A stretch of 64,000 nt of DNA from Ryuthela nishihirai. Its lineage: Eukaryota > Arthropoda > Arachnida > Araneae > Heptathelidae. Below are positions 54,460 through 64,000 of this stretch, in pieces. Where the stretch lies: positions 566,001-630,000 of the forward strand of contig JAWZYU010000130.1 of the NCBI GenBank assembly GCA_038380435.1. Reading direction: 5' to 3'. The notes beneath the pieces are model-generated. The model saw only the letters and a list, made by a program, of their open reading frames with translations. It was not told where the DNA came from and searched no databases. Position numbers and translations under genes: made by a program. Position 1 is the stretch's first letter. Every line of letters begins with the position of its first letter.

Positions 54460-54940
54460 GTGGTTGATTGTAGAATTCAGGAAGAATACCTGGCAACGAT
54501 TTTTTTAGAAATTAGTGATCTGACAATCTTCGTATACGTTCATGAAGGAAAATTATTAAAAAAGAAATCGTTCCCAGATTTTTTTCCTGAATTCTCTAAT
54601 GAACCATATTGTTCGGATAATTTTTTGAGCGAGTGTACACGGTAGCCAGATCGCTAATATATATATAAAAAAAAATCGTTGCCAGATATTTTTCATGAAT
54701 TCTGTAATCAATCATAGTGTTCGGATACATTTTTGAGCGAGTGTACACGGTTGCCAGATCACTAATATGTAAAAGAAAAAGAAAATCGTTGCCAGATATT
54801 TTTCATGAATTCTGTAATCAACCATATTGTTCGGATACTTTTTTGAGCGAGTGTACACGGTTGCCAGATCACTAATTTATAAAAAAAATCGTTGCCAGAT
54901 ATTTTTCCTCAATTTTCTAATCAACCTAATTGTTCGTTAC
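54460..54940. repeat. Tc1-type MITE with ~109 bp half-units in tandem
   Basis: A left MITE arm (54460-54530) is followed by right-hand half-units whose GAGTGTAC ends lie at 54631, 54739 and 54849, plus a last incomplete unit. This is a third small tandem expansion of the MITE half, with a unit longer than the 93 bp one because of extra A-rich sequence. Confidence 0.8.
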
Positions 54941-55603
54941 AGTATGCGTAGATATATTTCTATATCGTAAATTCTCAAACGGCAGTTTTTTTTATGTACA
55001 GGCTTTCACATCTGTTTGACCCATTACCGCCTGTCTGGATAGCCTTCAACAAAAAGAGCGAAAATAAATATGCCTAAACAAGCAATTCCTTCCATTGGTG
55101 TAAGATGTGCTAAAGGTAATTTAATTTATTTTAATAACATTCCAAATAATTTATTATTAAGATTTTATTTAAATGATCCGAATATTATAAAAATATTTAC
55201 CAAAATTAAAAAACGAAATAACTACAAGTTAATATTTTAGGATTAGAAATTCTTTTTGATTTATACACTTAGTTTCTGAAATATATTATAGAAATTATAG
55301 TGGCAACACTAGACATTCCACTGATGACGTCACGTCCGTGTTTTCGCGATATCGTTTGTAATCCTTATTTAACCGCTGTATTCTTCTAGTAATTTAACTT
55401 TAAATTTATATTCACACGTTATAGTTTTTTATCTGAGGAAGTCATACAATCTGTAGCTGAATTTCTTATCATTGTGGTAAATAATAATTATTGATGACAC
55501 ATTTTAAATTTCGGTACGAGAATAGATAGTTTCGTCGGTGCAGTGTAAAATTTTACCTTTAGGCCTTTGTAATTATTTTACAAGTTATTTGTGTCGCAGA
55601 ATT

Positions 55604-56505
55604 GGCTGGTACAGCTCTCTGCTGTTGTGCTGTCCAACTGATTCTTCGGATCTGTCAGCCAAATATTATTATCAGGAGCTAACTGATCCTTTACACGTTT
55701 ATTAAGCTCTCTATAATGTTTTCTATTAGGATTAGTATTGATTCAGGACATTCCTGTAGTTCTTTCTTTCTAAAATAACTCAAGTGCCTTGTCACTCGGA
55801 TAATTATGCGTCCTCTGCTTCATTTTACGTAACAGAGTACTGTTAGTTTCCAAAAAAATCTATTTTAAGTGGTCACATTTTTCCTGAACTTCAGTAGCAA
55901 GCAAACCACGACTGTCATAATGAGTAAGTAACCTATCATGATGAGATGTACTCTAATTAGGTCTTTCACAGCTTCATAATTAAAGGTAATTTTTTTAACC
56001 TTAACACAACACTTCTTAAGTATAAATCGCAAAACGCTTTTAACAAGATAATGGTCAGATCCAATTTTTGCTTCCGAATATGACCTGTTTTTTGTAACAG
56101 AACTAGTCCATTTGCTGTTAATTAATATATAATCTATAATGTTCTTATGAAGCCCATGAGATGAAACCCACGTGTACTTATGTATGTCGCGGTGTTTGTA
56201 ATAAGTGTTAGTTATTCTGAAACCATTGAGTTTAACATTGGCATTGACGTCACGTAGAACAAGGGTAACATCTCATTTCTTCACAGAATTCGAAATACCT
56301 TGAAGTTGTCTGTAAAACCTATTTTCTCATCGTCATCGGCATTCACAGTGGTGTCATAACAGTAGATAAGATTGAAGTCCTTAACGCTTGTCTGTAATTT
56401 TGCTGTAAACAACCTTTCATTAATATCCTAGAAGAGCATCACTAGCATGACACGCTTCGGTGATGTTTATTGTCTTTCTTCACCGAAAATTTAAGATACG
56501 GTGAA
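55604..56505 (-). mobile_element. RTE-F, old reverse RTE fragment
   Basis: The reverse homologue of RTE-B ~9130-10155 (endonuclease and linker). Much more diverged than the other copies, with many indels and stops. It lies inside the TA-flanked element and lacks both RTE ends. Confidence 0.8.
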
Positions 56506-57483
56506 TCCGAAAAACTTTTGAAAGAGGTTCTAGGTTAAAAGGAATGCATCTTATTTCTGCTCCATAATTTTTAGTAAATTTGGTATAGAAGATATCGAAA
56601 GATGTAAGTGCGGAAGAGGAAACAAACCCCTCTGTTGGGAATACGAAACAATGTAAATGTCATTTCCTCCGGACTGTGCAAACAATACATCCTCAATCGT
56701 CACTCTCAGATGTCATTCGCCTATTATTGAAAACGTCCAACGCTTTTCTCGCTGTTCCATTTGCCGTGTTAGCTATTAAAATATGGCGAACAAGTCATCC
56801 TATTTTGAGGGTTTGTAGTTATCAGAGCTTTGCATATCGCGAACAGATTTGAGTATAAGAAGCAGCCATAGGCAAGGCCCGAGCGGTTGATAAATAGCGT
56901 CGGCCTGTCCTTCTGTAACCCACAACTCTGCAGCTCGAAAAGTATCAGCTGAATCAAGTTAAATAATATTCGTGAAGTGTTTGTGGTTCTTTTATATTTT
57001 CCTTCAGGTAAGTAACTTTGTAGTGAATAATTAGTTTAGAGAAGAGGTAATCAAATTATACACTTTGTAGCCTAAGAGCTATGAAATTTCGGTCGGTTTC
57101 GAACCGACAAATAGTATGCAGCACATTATTCTGATTATGGGATATAAAATTGATAGTTAACCGCTATTTGTCGGTGTCGACACACTTTATTTTGGCTCGT
57201 CATACAGACATTATTCATTTCCTATGCTTTTCAGGTACCCTACCGAACGGCTACAAAATTTCCTTGTTATGCCAGTGAGAAAGGTTACTTGGAAGCTCTA
57301 AAATATGCATTTAATGGAAAAATGTCACTGATGATAAATTAAAGTTCATAATCAAATATTTTTTTAAATATACGTTTTAAAAAATATTGTTTTAGTATTT
57401 AAATGGTTGCGGAAACTGGAATGATTAACAATAATCTTCAGTGGTATGCCAGTGAGAAACTGGATTTATTATTTCAGCAGGTA
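56506..57483. other. Unassigned interior of the 2.8 kb element
   Basis: No recognised coding sequence or repeat except the hairpin near 57092 and its partial inverted partner near 57157-57172. Confidence 0.4.
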
Positions 57484-57826
57484 AATTAGGATTACAAATC
57501 CTATCGCGAAAACACGGACATGACGTCATCTCTGGTATGTCCAAGTGTTGCCACCATAATTTATATAAGATTTTTCAAAACCAAAGTATGTATAAATTAA
57601 AATACTTCTAATCCTAAAATATTAAGTGGTAGTTATTTCCTTTTTTTTAATTTTGGTAAATATTTTTATAATATTCTGAAATATTTAAATAAAATCTTAA
57701 TAAGTAAATTATTTTGAATGTTATTAAAATAAATTAACTTTAACTTATCTTAAACCAATGAAAGGAATTGCTTGTTTAGGCATATTTATTTTCGGTCTTT
57801 TTGTTGAAGGCTCTCCAGAGAGGCGG

Positions 57827-58113
57827 TAACTAGGTGGCTTTCACAAAACGCGTTTCCCTATGGTGTCCAACGAGAAATTCCTAGATCGAGGCTAGGTGTG
57901 AATCTCTTACGTATGTTATAGGCAACTTTGTCCTTAGGGGTAAAGAACGCTTTTTCCTGTGTTCCCAAAGGACAACCCTGTGGTTTAATCTAAGGCTTCT
58001 ATTACACATTTCGCTGTACTGTACATTACCTTCTTCTTAGCTCTGAACAATGTGTTTCCGTGTAGTGGGTAAATTATATATTTATCGCCAAGTTTTTTAT
58101 ATATTTATCACCA
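57827..58113. other. Unassigned sequence
   Basis: Nothing recognised between the TA-flanked element and RTE-G. Confidence 0.4.
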
Positions 58114-59431
58114 AGCTGCTGATAAGAATCTTTGACTTGATGTTTTGGCTGACAAAGCCAAGGAAGCAGTTAGACAACAGAAGAGCAGAGAGCTGTACCA
58201 GATAGTTAATGTTTTATGTGGTAGAAACCAGACAGGAATACAAGGATTGAAGGATAAACAAGGTAAGGTTATAGAAGGTGATGATTCTGTCATGGCTAGG
58301 TGGGCTGAGCATTTCAGTGATGTTCTAAACAATGCGGTTAGTTCTATTCCCATTGTTTGCAATGATGATAGATGCATTGATGCCTTTAATGTTGGCCCTA
58401 TAAGACAATCTGAAGTTATTTTGGATGTTTCTAAACTTAAAGTTCATAAATCCCCAGGGGTAGACGAAATTACTACAGAAATGCTCAGAACTGGGAATGT
58501 TTCGGTTACCACTTGGATGACTGAAAATATGAAAATCTTTTATGATAAAGGCATGGTTCCTAAGGATTTTACCAGAGCTATTGTTATCCCTATTTTCAAG
58601 AAAGGTGATCGCAGTTCTTGTGATAACTATAGGGGTATGAGCCTACTCTCTGTTCCAGGTAAAGTTCTTTCCATGATCGTGCTTAATAGAATTAAGAATC
58701 TGGTTGACAGTCAATTGCGTGATGAGCAATGTGGATTCAGAAGTGGTAGGGGATGTGTGGATCAGATATTTTCACTTAGGCAGATTCTTGATAAATGTTT
58801 AGAGATTCAGAAAACTTTGGTTGCTAGCTTTGTTGATTTCAAAAAGGCTTTCGACTCTGCTGATCGTCATAATTTGTAGTTGATTGTGAAATCATATGGT
58901 ATACCAGACAAGTTAGTTAACATAATGAAAGCTCTCTATAATAACACTGAGTCGTGTGTGAGAGTTGGCAAGGCTTGTAGCAATTGGTTTAGCATTACTT
59001 TTGGTGTTAGACAAGGGTACATTTTTTCTCCGTTTCTCTTTAGCTTGGTTATTGATTATGTTATGCGAAATTCACTTCAAGGGAAAGATTTTGGCCTTAA
59101 ATGGGTTGGAGATACGAAAATTTCTGATTTAGATTATGCTGATGATTTAGCCCTTTTGGCAAATGATGTTGATGAGATGAACTCTTTCATTCCAGCTGTT
59201 GATGAAACTGGTAGTAGAGTAGGTTTGGTTATAAACAGAGAGAAAACTAAAGTGATTAATATTAGTCAGGCAGGCTGTGATTCAGTTAATCTGAATGGTT
59301 GCAGTCTTGAGCAGGTGTCACAGTTTAATTATCTTGGGAGCTATGTAACAGATAATGGTGATGTGCGGCATGAGATTAACAGACGAATCGGGATTGCTGC
59401 CGGGTCTTTTAAGAATCTTTGGAGAGTGTGG
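58114..59431 (+). pseudogene. RTE-G, internal RTE fragment (linker and RT)
   Basis: Homologous to RTE-B 10067-11385. Open from 58145 apart from a single TAG at 58877 (a Trp codon in other copies). It contains KSPGVDEI, FVDFKKAFDS, GVRQGYIFSP (changed from GCILSP) and YADD near 59138. Both ends are missing: homology stops at GGAGAGTGTGG (59431), well before the C-terminus and (TGA)n tail. Because RTE insertions normally keep the 3' end, this copy was broken after insertion (inference). Confidence 0.88.
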
Positions 59432-61860
59432 CCATGACACTGAGGCGATCCTCAACCGTCACGTGATCAACTTAGTCCGGTAGCTGCAAACGCCACTCGA
59501 TTCGTTCGCACAGAACCTTGTATCTCGTTTTTGCGATTTTATTTCGCTTTTTTTCGTATCGTTAAATCAGATGAAAAATTCCTTGTGTAGAATAAATAAT
59601 GGCTGTATTCTTTTTCCACATTTTTGTTTAGCCTTTTATATAAGCGAATTTAAATTTTATAGTTAATTTAAAACTAGCTGATTTTTACAAGAAACCTAAT
59701 TTTTTTTTCTTTCTTCATACCCCATTTAATCTAATTTGTGATAATTCTTAAAATACCAGCAGTTTCCTTAAAAAAAATTAAAGGCATAATATTATAGTGT
59801 TTAGAATAAAGAACAAAATCAGAAAACCAGTGGTGTATTTAAACGGGTGGTTTGGGATATGTATATACAAATATATATAATTTTTAAATTCTTTTTTTTA
59901 AAACATTTAACAACTGCAAGGCATTGATTCAGAATACACCACTGGTTTTCATTTACTTACCAGTTGCGGTATCCTTAATATTTACTTATTGAGTACATTT
60001 TTTTAATCTTTTGAAAAAGAAATCGCCCGACCCAAATATAATTTAAAAAATATATACTTTCAGTGGTCACTTATTAGATAAATTTCCATGATATGCAAGC
60101 AGTAATCGAGATTTTACAGCGCAATAACTTCTTAAAATTATTAAGGAAAATTGTGACAGTAGCTACGTTGCACGTTTGGTATTTAATTATGGAATATTTA
60201 ATAACAGTTATTCCACTTTATATAAATGCTGTCGCGTAAACAGGTTGAAATGGAAGCAATAACCGGTACATTAAACTTTAGTAAGATAAATACTGTGAAA
60301 AGTATGAATACATTTTAGTAGTTCACATACTAATTTCCATCAATTTTGAACGAGCTAAGTTAAATATTTCTACCTTCATAACTATTTAAATACTGAACCT
60401 CATATTTCTAAAAACCTAGATTTAATGGTTTATTTTCAATTGCATTTTCCTATGAAAAGCACAATAAAAAAATTGCTGTGCCCTATTGACAGAAGTGTAC
60501 CTAATAAAAGTGACTGCTTAGCACTTCTGATTGCCACATTTAATAGGACAGTTTAATGAACAGAAACAGCATATTTGATAGGAATTAACATATTTTTCAT
60601 CTTTATTTGAGGTAGTTTACAACAAATTATTTTCAGTGCAAACATGGGCATAATGTCCCTGAGGCAACATAATGCAAATACAGTGAGAAATATACAGATT
60701 TGAATAAAACTTGTACTGTATTCAGCAGTAATATTTTAGAATATGATCAGAAAATTACAAAACTCATAAAAAATTAAGATTTTCTGCATATTGATTTTAA
60801 CAATATACTAGTGTATATCACAGCTTTGGAATATATTTAAGTAAATATTTCACTACACTTTTTTTTGTTTCTTTTCAACTCATAAAAGATGCCCAATGAA
60901 GATGTGACAAGAAATATATTAGATCATGTAATATCAGTTCATTATAAAACATTTATCTAGTAAATTGATTTTAATGAAAATTATGTATCTCTTCCTGAAA
61001 GACTCATACATAATCTAGAACATGAAAGATATCCTAAAATTCATTAATTTTGCACTCTCATAACACATCACAGCTTCTGAAAGAACATAATATACTGCAA
61101 AAGTAATTTTCAGACACTAAATTTTGCCAACATTCTTGGCACTCAATAAATTTGTTTAAATTTCTTACCGAATTTCTAATGATAATAAACAACATAAGCA
61201 ACTCAAAAGCAAACACTTGACTAGGTTGACATTATTTTTAAAGTCATATTTATGAAGTTACATAATTTTATTAACTGATCAGTCATTTAATATTGAAAAT
61301 GATCAATACAACCTAATTCTCATGAACCATCTGAAATAAGCAATATATAATATAGATAATATTTCTTCAAACAGAATGTCAGTAAAAGGATGATTATTTG
61401 ATTTAGAGCAAATAATGGGTGTTGCAAACTGATGACTAGTCAGATTGGACACCTATATCTAAGAGATAATGTTGAATCCAAAACTGGTTACAACAGTTTA
61501 AAACGGTATAAAAATTAGTGTCATTTTTCCTTCACAGAATATTGGTAAAATTCAGCTTTCATAACTCTTTAAAAAAGGTATATTAAAGGTTCTAAAGGTT
61601 ATGTATTTTCAGGTGAATAGGAGAAAATGAATTAAAGAGAATCATAATTTTACATCTTTCAAATACATGTATGAGCCTGAAGCATAACAATGGGAGAACA
61701 CATTAGTTAATCATGGTTAATCATGCATAATTTATTTACTGCATAGGCTCAGGTAATAAATATGTTAACACAGAGAATATTGCTGTTTGCAAAGTCAAAA
61801 TTAATAGATTATTGTAAATGGCATATTAAGTTCAAGGTACAAAAATTGCCAAATGATATA
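59432..61860. other. Unassigned AT-rich sequence, 2.4 kb
   Basis: The longest stretch without any recognised repeat. Open frames are very short. No coding gene, tRNA-like box pair or tandem repeat is visible. It may be unique intergenic or intronic DNA. Confidence 0.45.
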
Positions 61861-61906
61861 ATTTTTTTTGAGTGACCTGACTAGGGAATTCAAACCTGGG
61901 CACCAT

Positions 61907-61953
61907 TTTTGCATATACCAATATCCACCTTTTGCATATTGGTATATGCAAAA
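61907..61953. other. Perfect 18 bp hairpin
   Basis: 61907-61924 is the exact reverse complement of 61936-61953, with an 11-nt loop (CCACCTTTTGC). AT-rich stem. No further evidence for a transcript. Confidence 0.7.
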
Positions 61954-62119
61954 GATAATATTGAATCCACAACCAACTTTTTTTCCTCTTTATAATTATA
62001 GAAATGTATTATGTGCTCATATATATCAACATATATTATATTTCTTTTCAAAAATCTCTAGCTAGCAATCACAGCCAGAAAAAGCAAGCATTATATATTC
62101 ATATATATAATACTGTTAA

Positions 62120-62222
62120 AATACAGTCCATAAATACTCTCAACCTCATAGAGCTGTATTGTCTTGTGAAAATACAGTCCATAAATACTCTCAACCTCAT
62201 AGAGCTGTATTGTCATGTGAAA
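62120..62222 (+). repeat. 51 bp tandem duplication
   Basis: Two almost identical copies of a 51 bp segment beginning AATACAGTCCATAAATACTC. It lies just left of a diverged SINE-A. Confidence 0.9.
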
Positions 62223-62249
62223 ATCCAGTAAAACTCTTGGTGGCACAGT

Positions 62250-62556
62250 GGCAGGGGTGGCTCAGTTGGTAGAATGCCAGATTTATAATCTGCTGTTCCC
62301 AGGTTTGAATCCCATCTGGGATCTTATCTGTCAATAGGGGACACTGATGTGTTTGGAAAAGACACCATCTGTAGAATGAGACATTAAGCCATGGGCCCCA
62401 TACCCTGTGTATGTTAACGAACACTCTGGATAGCCTTGATGGGAGGCTACCACCTCTCCAATGTGCTGCCTCCCCTAAACTATCAGCCCTTGGGAACTGG
62501 CCATTTAGCCCATTGTATGAAAGGAAGTGCCATTCAGAGGTTAATAAAAAACAACT
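62250..62556 (+). mobile_element. Old SINE-A, single body
   Basis: A diverged head with a recognisable A box (TGGCTCAGTTGG) and B box (GGTTTGAATCC) and a shortened body ending CAGAGGTTAATAAAAAACAAC. It has the order of younger copies but many substitutions. Confidence 0.8.
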
Positions 62557-62591
62557 GGTAGACACATAGTACTCTAATATATACATAGTAC

Positions 62592-62782
62592 ATGGCCGAG
62601 TGGTTAGCGCACTTGGCTACTGATCTAAGGGACCTGGGTTCGAGCCCCGGGTAAGGCATGGCTGTTTGCGTCGTTTTTCTGCTGAGGTCCTGCCGTCCTC
62701 TCAGACCTTCTACTATGGCATATAAACTGACAGGCTCCTGTCAGACCTTTGTGGCAAGCAGCTGCTTGAGGGGGTATTTTTT
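62592..62782 (+). mobile_element. SINE-B, full-length copy
   Basis: A box TGGCCGAGTGG, B box GGTTCGAGCCC, complete body ending GAGGGGGTATTTTTTT. One of the least diverged copies, with little divergence from the inferred consensus. Confidence 0.88.
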
Positions 62783-63538
62783 TTCTTTGTATTTTGTGTT
62801 GCATTAGATTTTTTTATAAACCTTTAGAATGATTTTGTAAATAAAACTGTAATTTTCATTAGGTAATTGTTATAAACTGAAAGTCCACTCTCACTACAAG
62901 TATTCAGCAATATAAATTAATATCTGATTAATTAAATTTTAATGTTTCCATACTATTTTTGAATTTAAGCTTTAATGACATTATCTGCTATTTCATGGAC
63001 ATAAAAACAACATGAAAATATTTTTTTTCCATAGAATAACCAAAAATTAAAGGGTTTTAAATTTAGAAGAAATTAATTAAATTAGAAAGAAAAATAACTG
63101 GTTTTGGGTTCAACAATATCTTTTGCATATTGGATTTCAATCTGACTAAGCCATTAATAGTAACATCCATTATCTGATCTACATAAAATAATAAATAATC
63201 ATCCTTTTATTGACATTTTCAATTTCAAAAATTGTGATCGACATGATATACTCTAAAGACTGATAAAACCTGTTCCTATGGATACATAGTTACTCTACCT
63301 AGATATATGAAATATATATATTATGAATAAGAATACAAGTACAAATTTTGCAGTTCAAACAAGTGCTGATAGCATATTTATGTCTAAACTACTTTTCCCT
63401 TCAACGTATAAAACTTATTAGCTCAAAAACAAAAAAGATTGCCAAGAGAATTGTTTGTGCAATGAATATCAAACATGGACTCGACAATTTTTGTGGGCAA
63501 CGACAAATATCTGGTTTGCCCCTTAAAAATAAAAAAGT
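62783..63538. other. Unassigned AT-rich sequence
   Basis: Nothing recognised. Confidence 0.4.
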
Positions 63539-63682
63539 ATTCCCTCAAGCAACTGCTTGCCACAGAGGTCTGACAGGAGCCTGTCAGTTTACATGCCATA
63601 GTAGAAGGTCTGAGCAGATGGCAGGACCTCAGCAGAAAAACAACATGCACATCCATGCCTTACCCGGGGCTCGAACCCAGTT
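63539..63682 (-). mobile_element. SINE-B, reverse, head truncated
   Basis: Complete body and B-box region (GGGGCTCGAACCC); the rest of the tRNA-like head is missing. Confidence 0.85.
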
Positions 63683-63834
63683 TATGAAATGAAAAATGCT
63701 AGCATTCAGTAATTAACCTGATCATCCACACATTTATAGCAATTTGCAAAAGTATTAAATATGAGTAGTTAAAATATCAAATAATTCATGCTCTCAACTT
63801 CAAAACTAGGCCAAACAAATTGTATCGTGTTTGT

Positions 63835-64000
63835 GATCAAAGGAACATGGGTTGAAGTCCCAGGTAAGGCATGGATGTTTGTATTGCATCTTTCTGCTGA
63901 GATCACACCTTCCTCTCAGATCTCTAAGGCATATTACACTGGCAGGCTCCGATCAGACCTCTGTGGGAAGCAGTTGTTTGAGGAGGTATTTATATTTTAT
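63835..64000 (+). mobile_element. Old SINE-B reaching the window edge
   Basis: A diverged copy: the degraded head GTTTGTGATCAAAGGAACATGG, the B-box relic GGTTGAAGTCC and the body to GAGGAGGTATTTATATTTTAT at the last base of the window. Confidence 0.75.

Larger units (their letters stand above)
55027..57826. mobile_element. 2.8 kb element with ~350 bp terminal inverted repeats
   Basis: The left end 55027-55373 and right end 57484-57826 are inverted copies (CCGCCT.TCTGGA.AGCCTTCAAC tips, CCTAAACAAGCAATTCC, TGATGACGTCA, GTGTTTTCGCGAT). TA stands at both outer edges (55025-55026 and 57827-57828), which fits a TA-inserting DNA transposon. The interior holds an old reverse RTE fragment (RTE-F) and unassigned sequence; no transposase frame. 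Non-autonomous. A short perfect hairpin, GTCGGTTTCGAACCGAC, lies at 57092-57108. Confidence 0.78.

Overview
This window looks like nuclear DNA from a large, repeat-rich animal genome, most likely an arthropod (inference; the species cannot be named from this sequence). It is AT-rich and has no operons or dense gene packing. Every coding stretch I could identify belongs to a transposable element: an RTE-type non-LTR retrotransposon, Jockey-like and other non-LTR remnants, a Ty3/gypsy pol remnant, Tc1-like, DD41D mariner-like and hAT-like transposases. I found no host gene.

Layout. 0.4-6.4 kb: tRNA-derived SINEs of three families (named here SINE-A, SINE-B, SINE-C), a 10-unit tandem array of the SINE-A body, and a segmental duplication. 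6.6-12 kb: a Jockey-like RT scrap, then two RTE copies head to head; the plus-strand copy (RTE-B, 8334-11950) is full length apart from three nonsense codons. 12-22.2 kb: more SINE-A arrays, Tc1-type palindromic MITEs, a Tc1 transposase scrap, a hAT fragment and two uncharacterised dispersed repeats (R1, R2). 22.2-26 kb: a decayed RTE copy abutting a Ty3/gypsy RNase H/integrase remnant. 26-30.5 kb: R1, R2, SINEs and unassigned sequence.

30.5-47.9 kb is the most structured part. A ~2.5 kb non-coding interior occurs twice (30560-36860 and 41199-44735, after removing one RTE insertion from each). The second copy lies between long inverted arms (38997-41182 and about 44840-47868) that contain tandem arrays of a ~93 bp unit. 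That unit is one half of the Tc1-type MITE found elsewhere in the window. Between the copies lies a DD41D mariner-like transposase gene with one nonsense codon. 48-50.5 kb is a 2.5 kb imperfect palindrome. 55.0-57.8 kb is a TA-flanked element with ~350 bp terminal inverted repeats and an old RTE copy inside. 58.1-59.4 kb is another RTE fragment. 59.4-64 kb is mostly unassigned AT-rich DNA with SINEs near the right edge.

How the parts relate. The SINEs need a LINE partner in trans, and the RTE here ends in (TGA)n while SINE-A ends in an AACCC-type tail, so this RTE is probably not the SINE-A partner (inference). The MITEs would depend on a Tc1-type transposase. The recurring theme is conversion of dispersed elements into tandem or inverted repeats: SINE-A bodies into ~169 bp arrays, MITE halves into ~93-109 bp arrays, and large inverted-repeat elements built around them.
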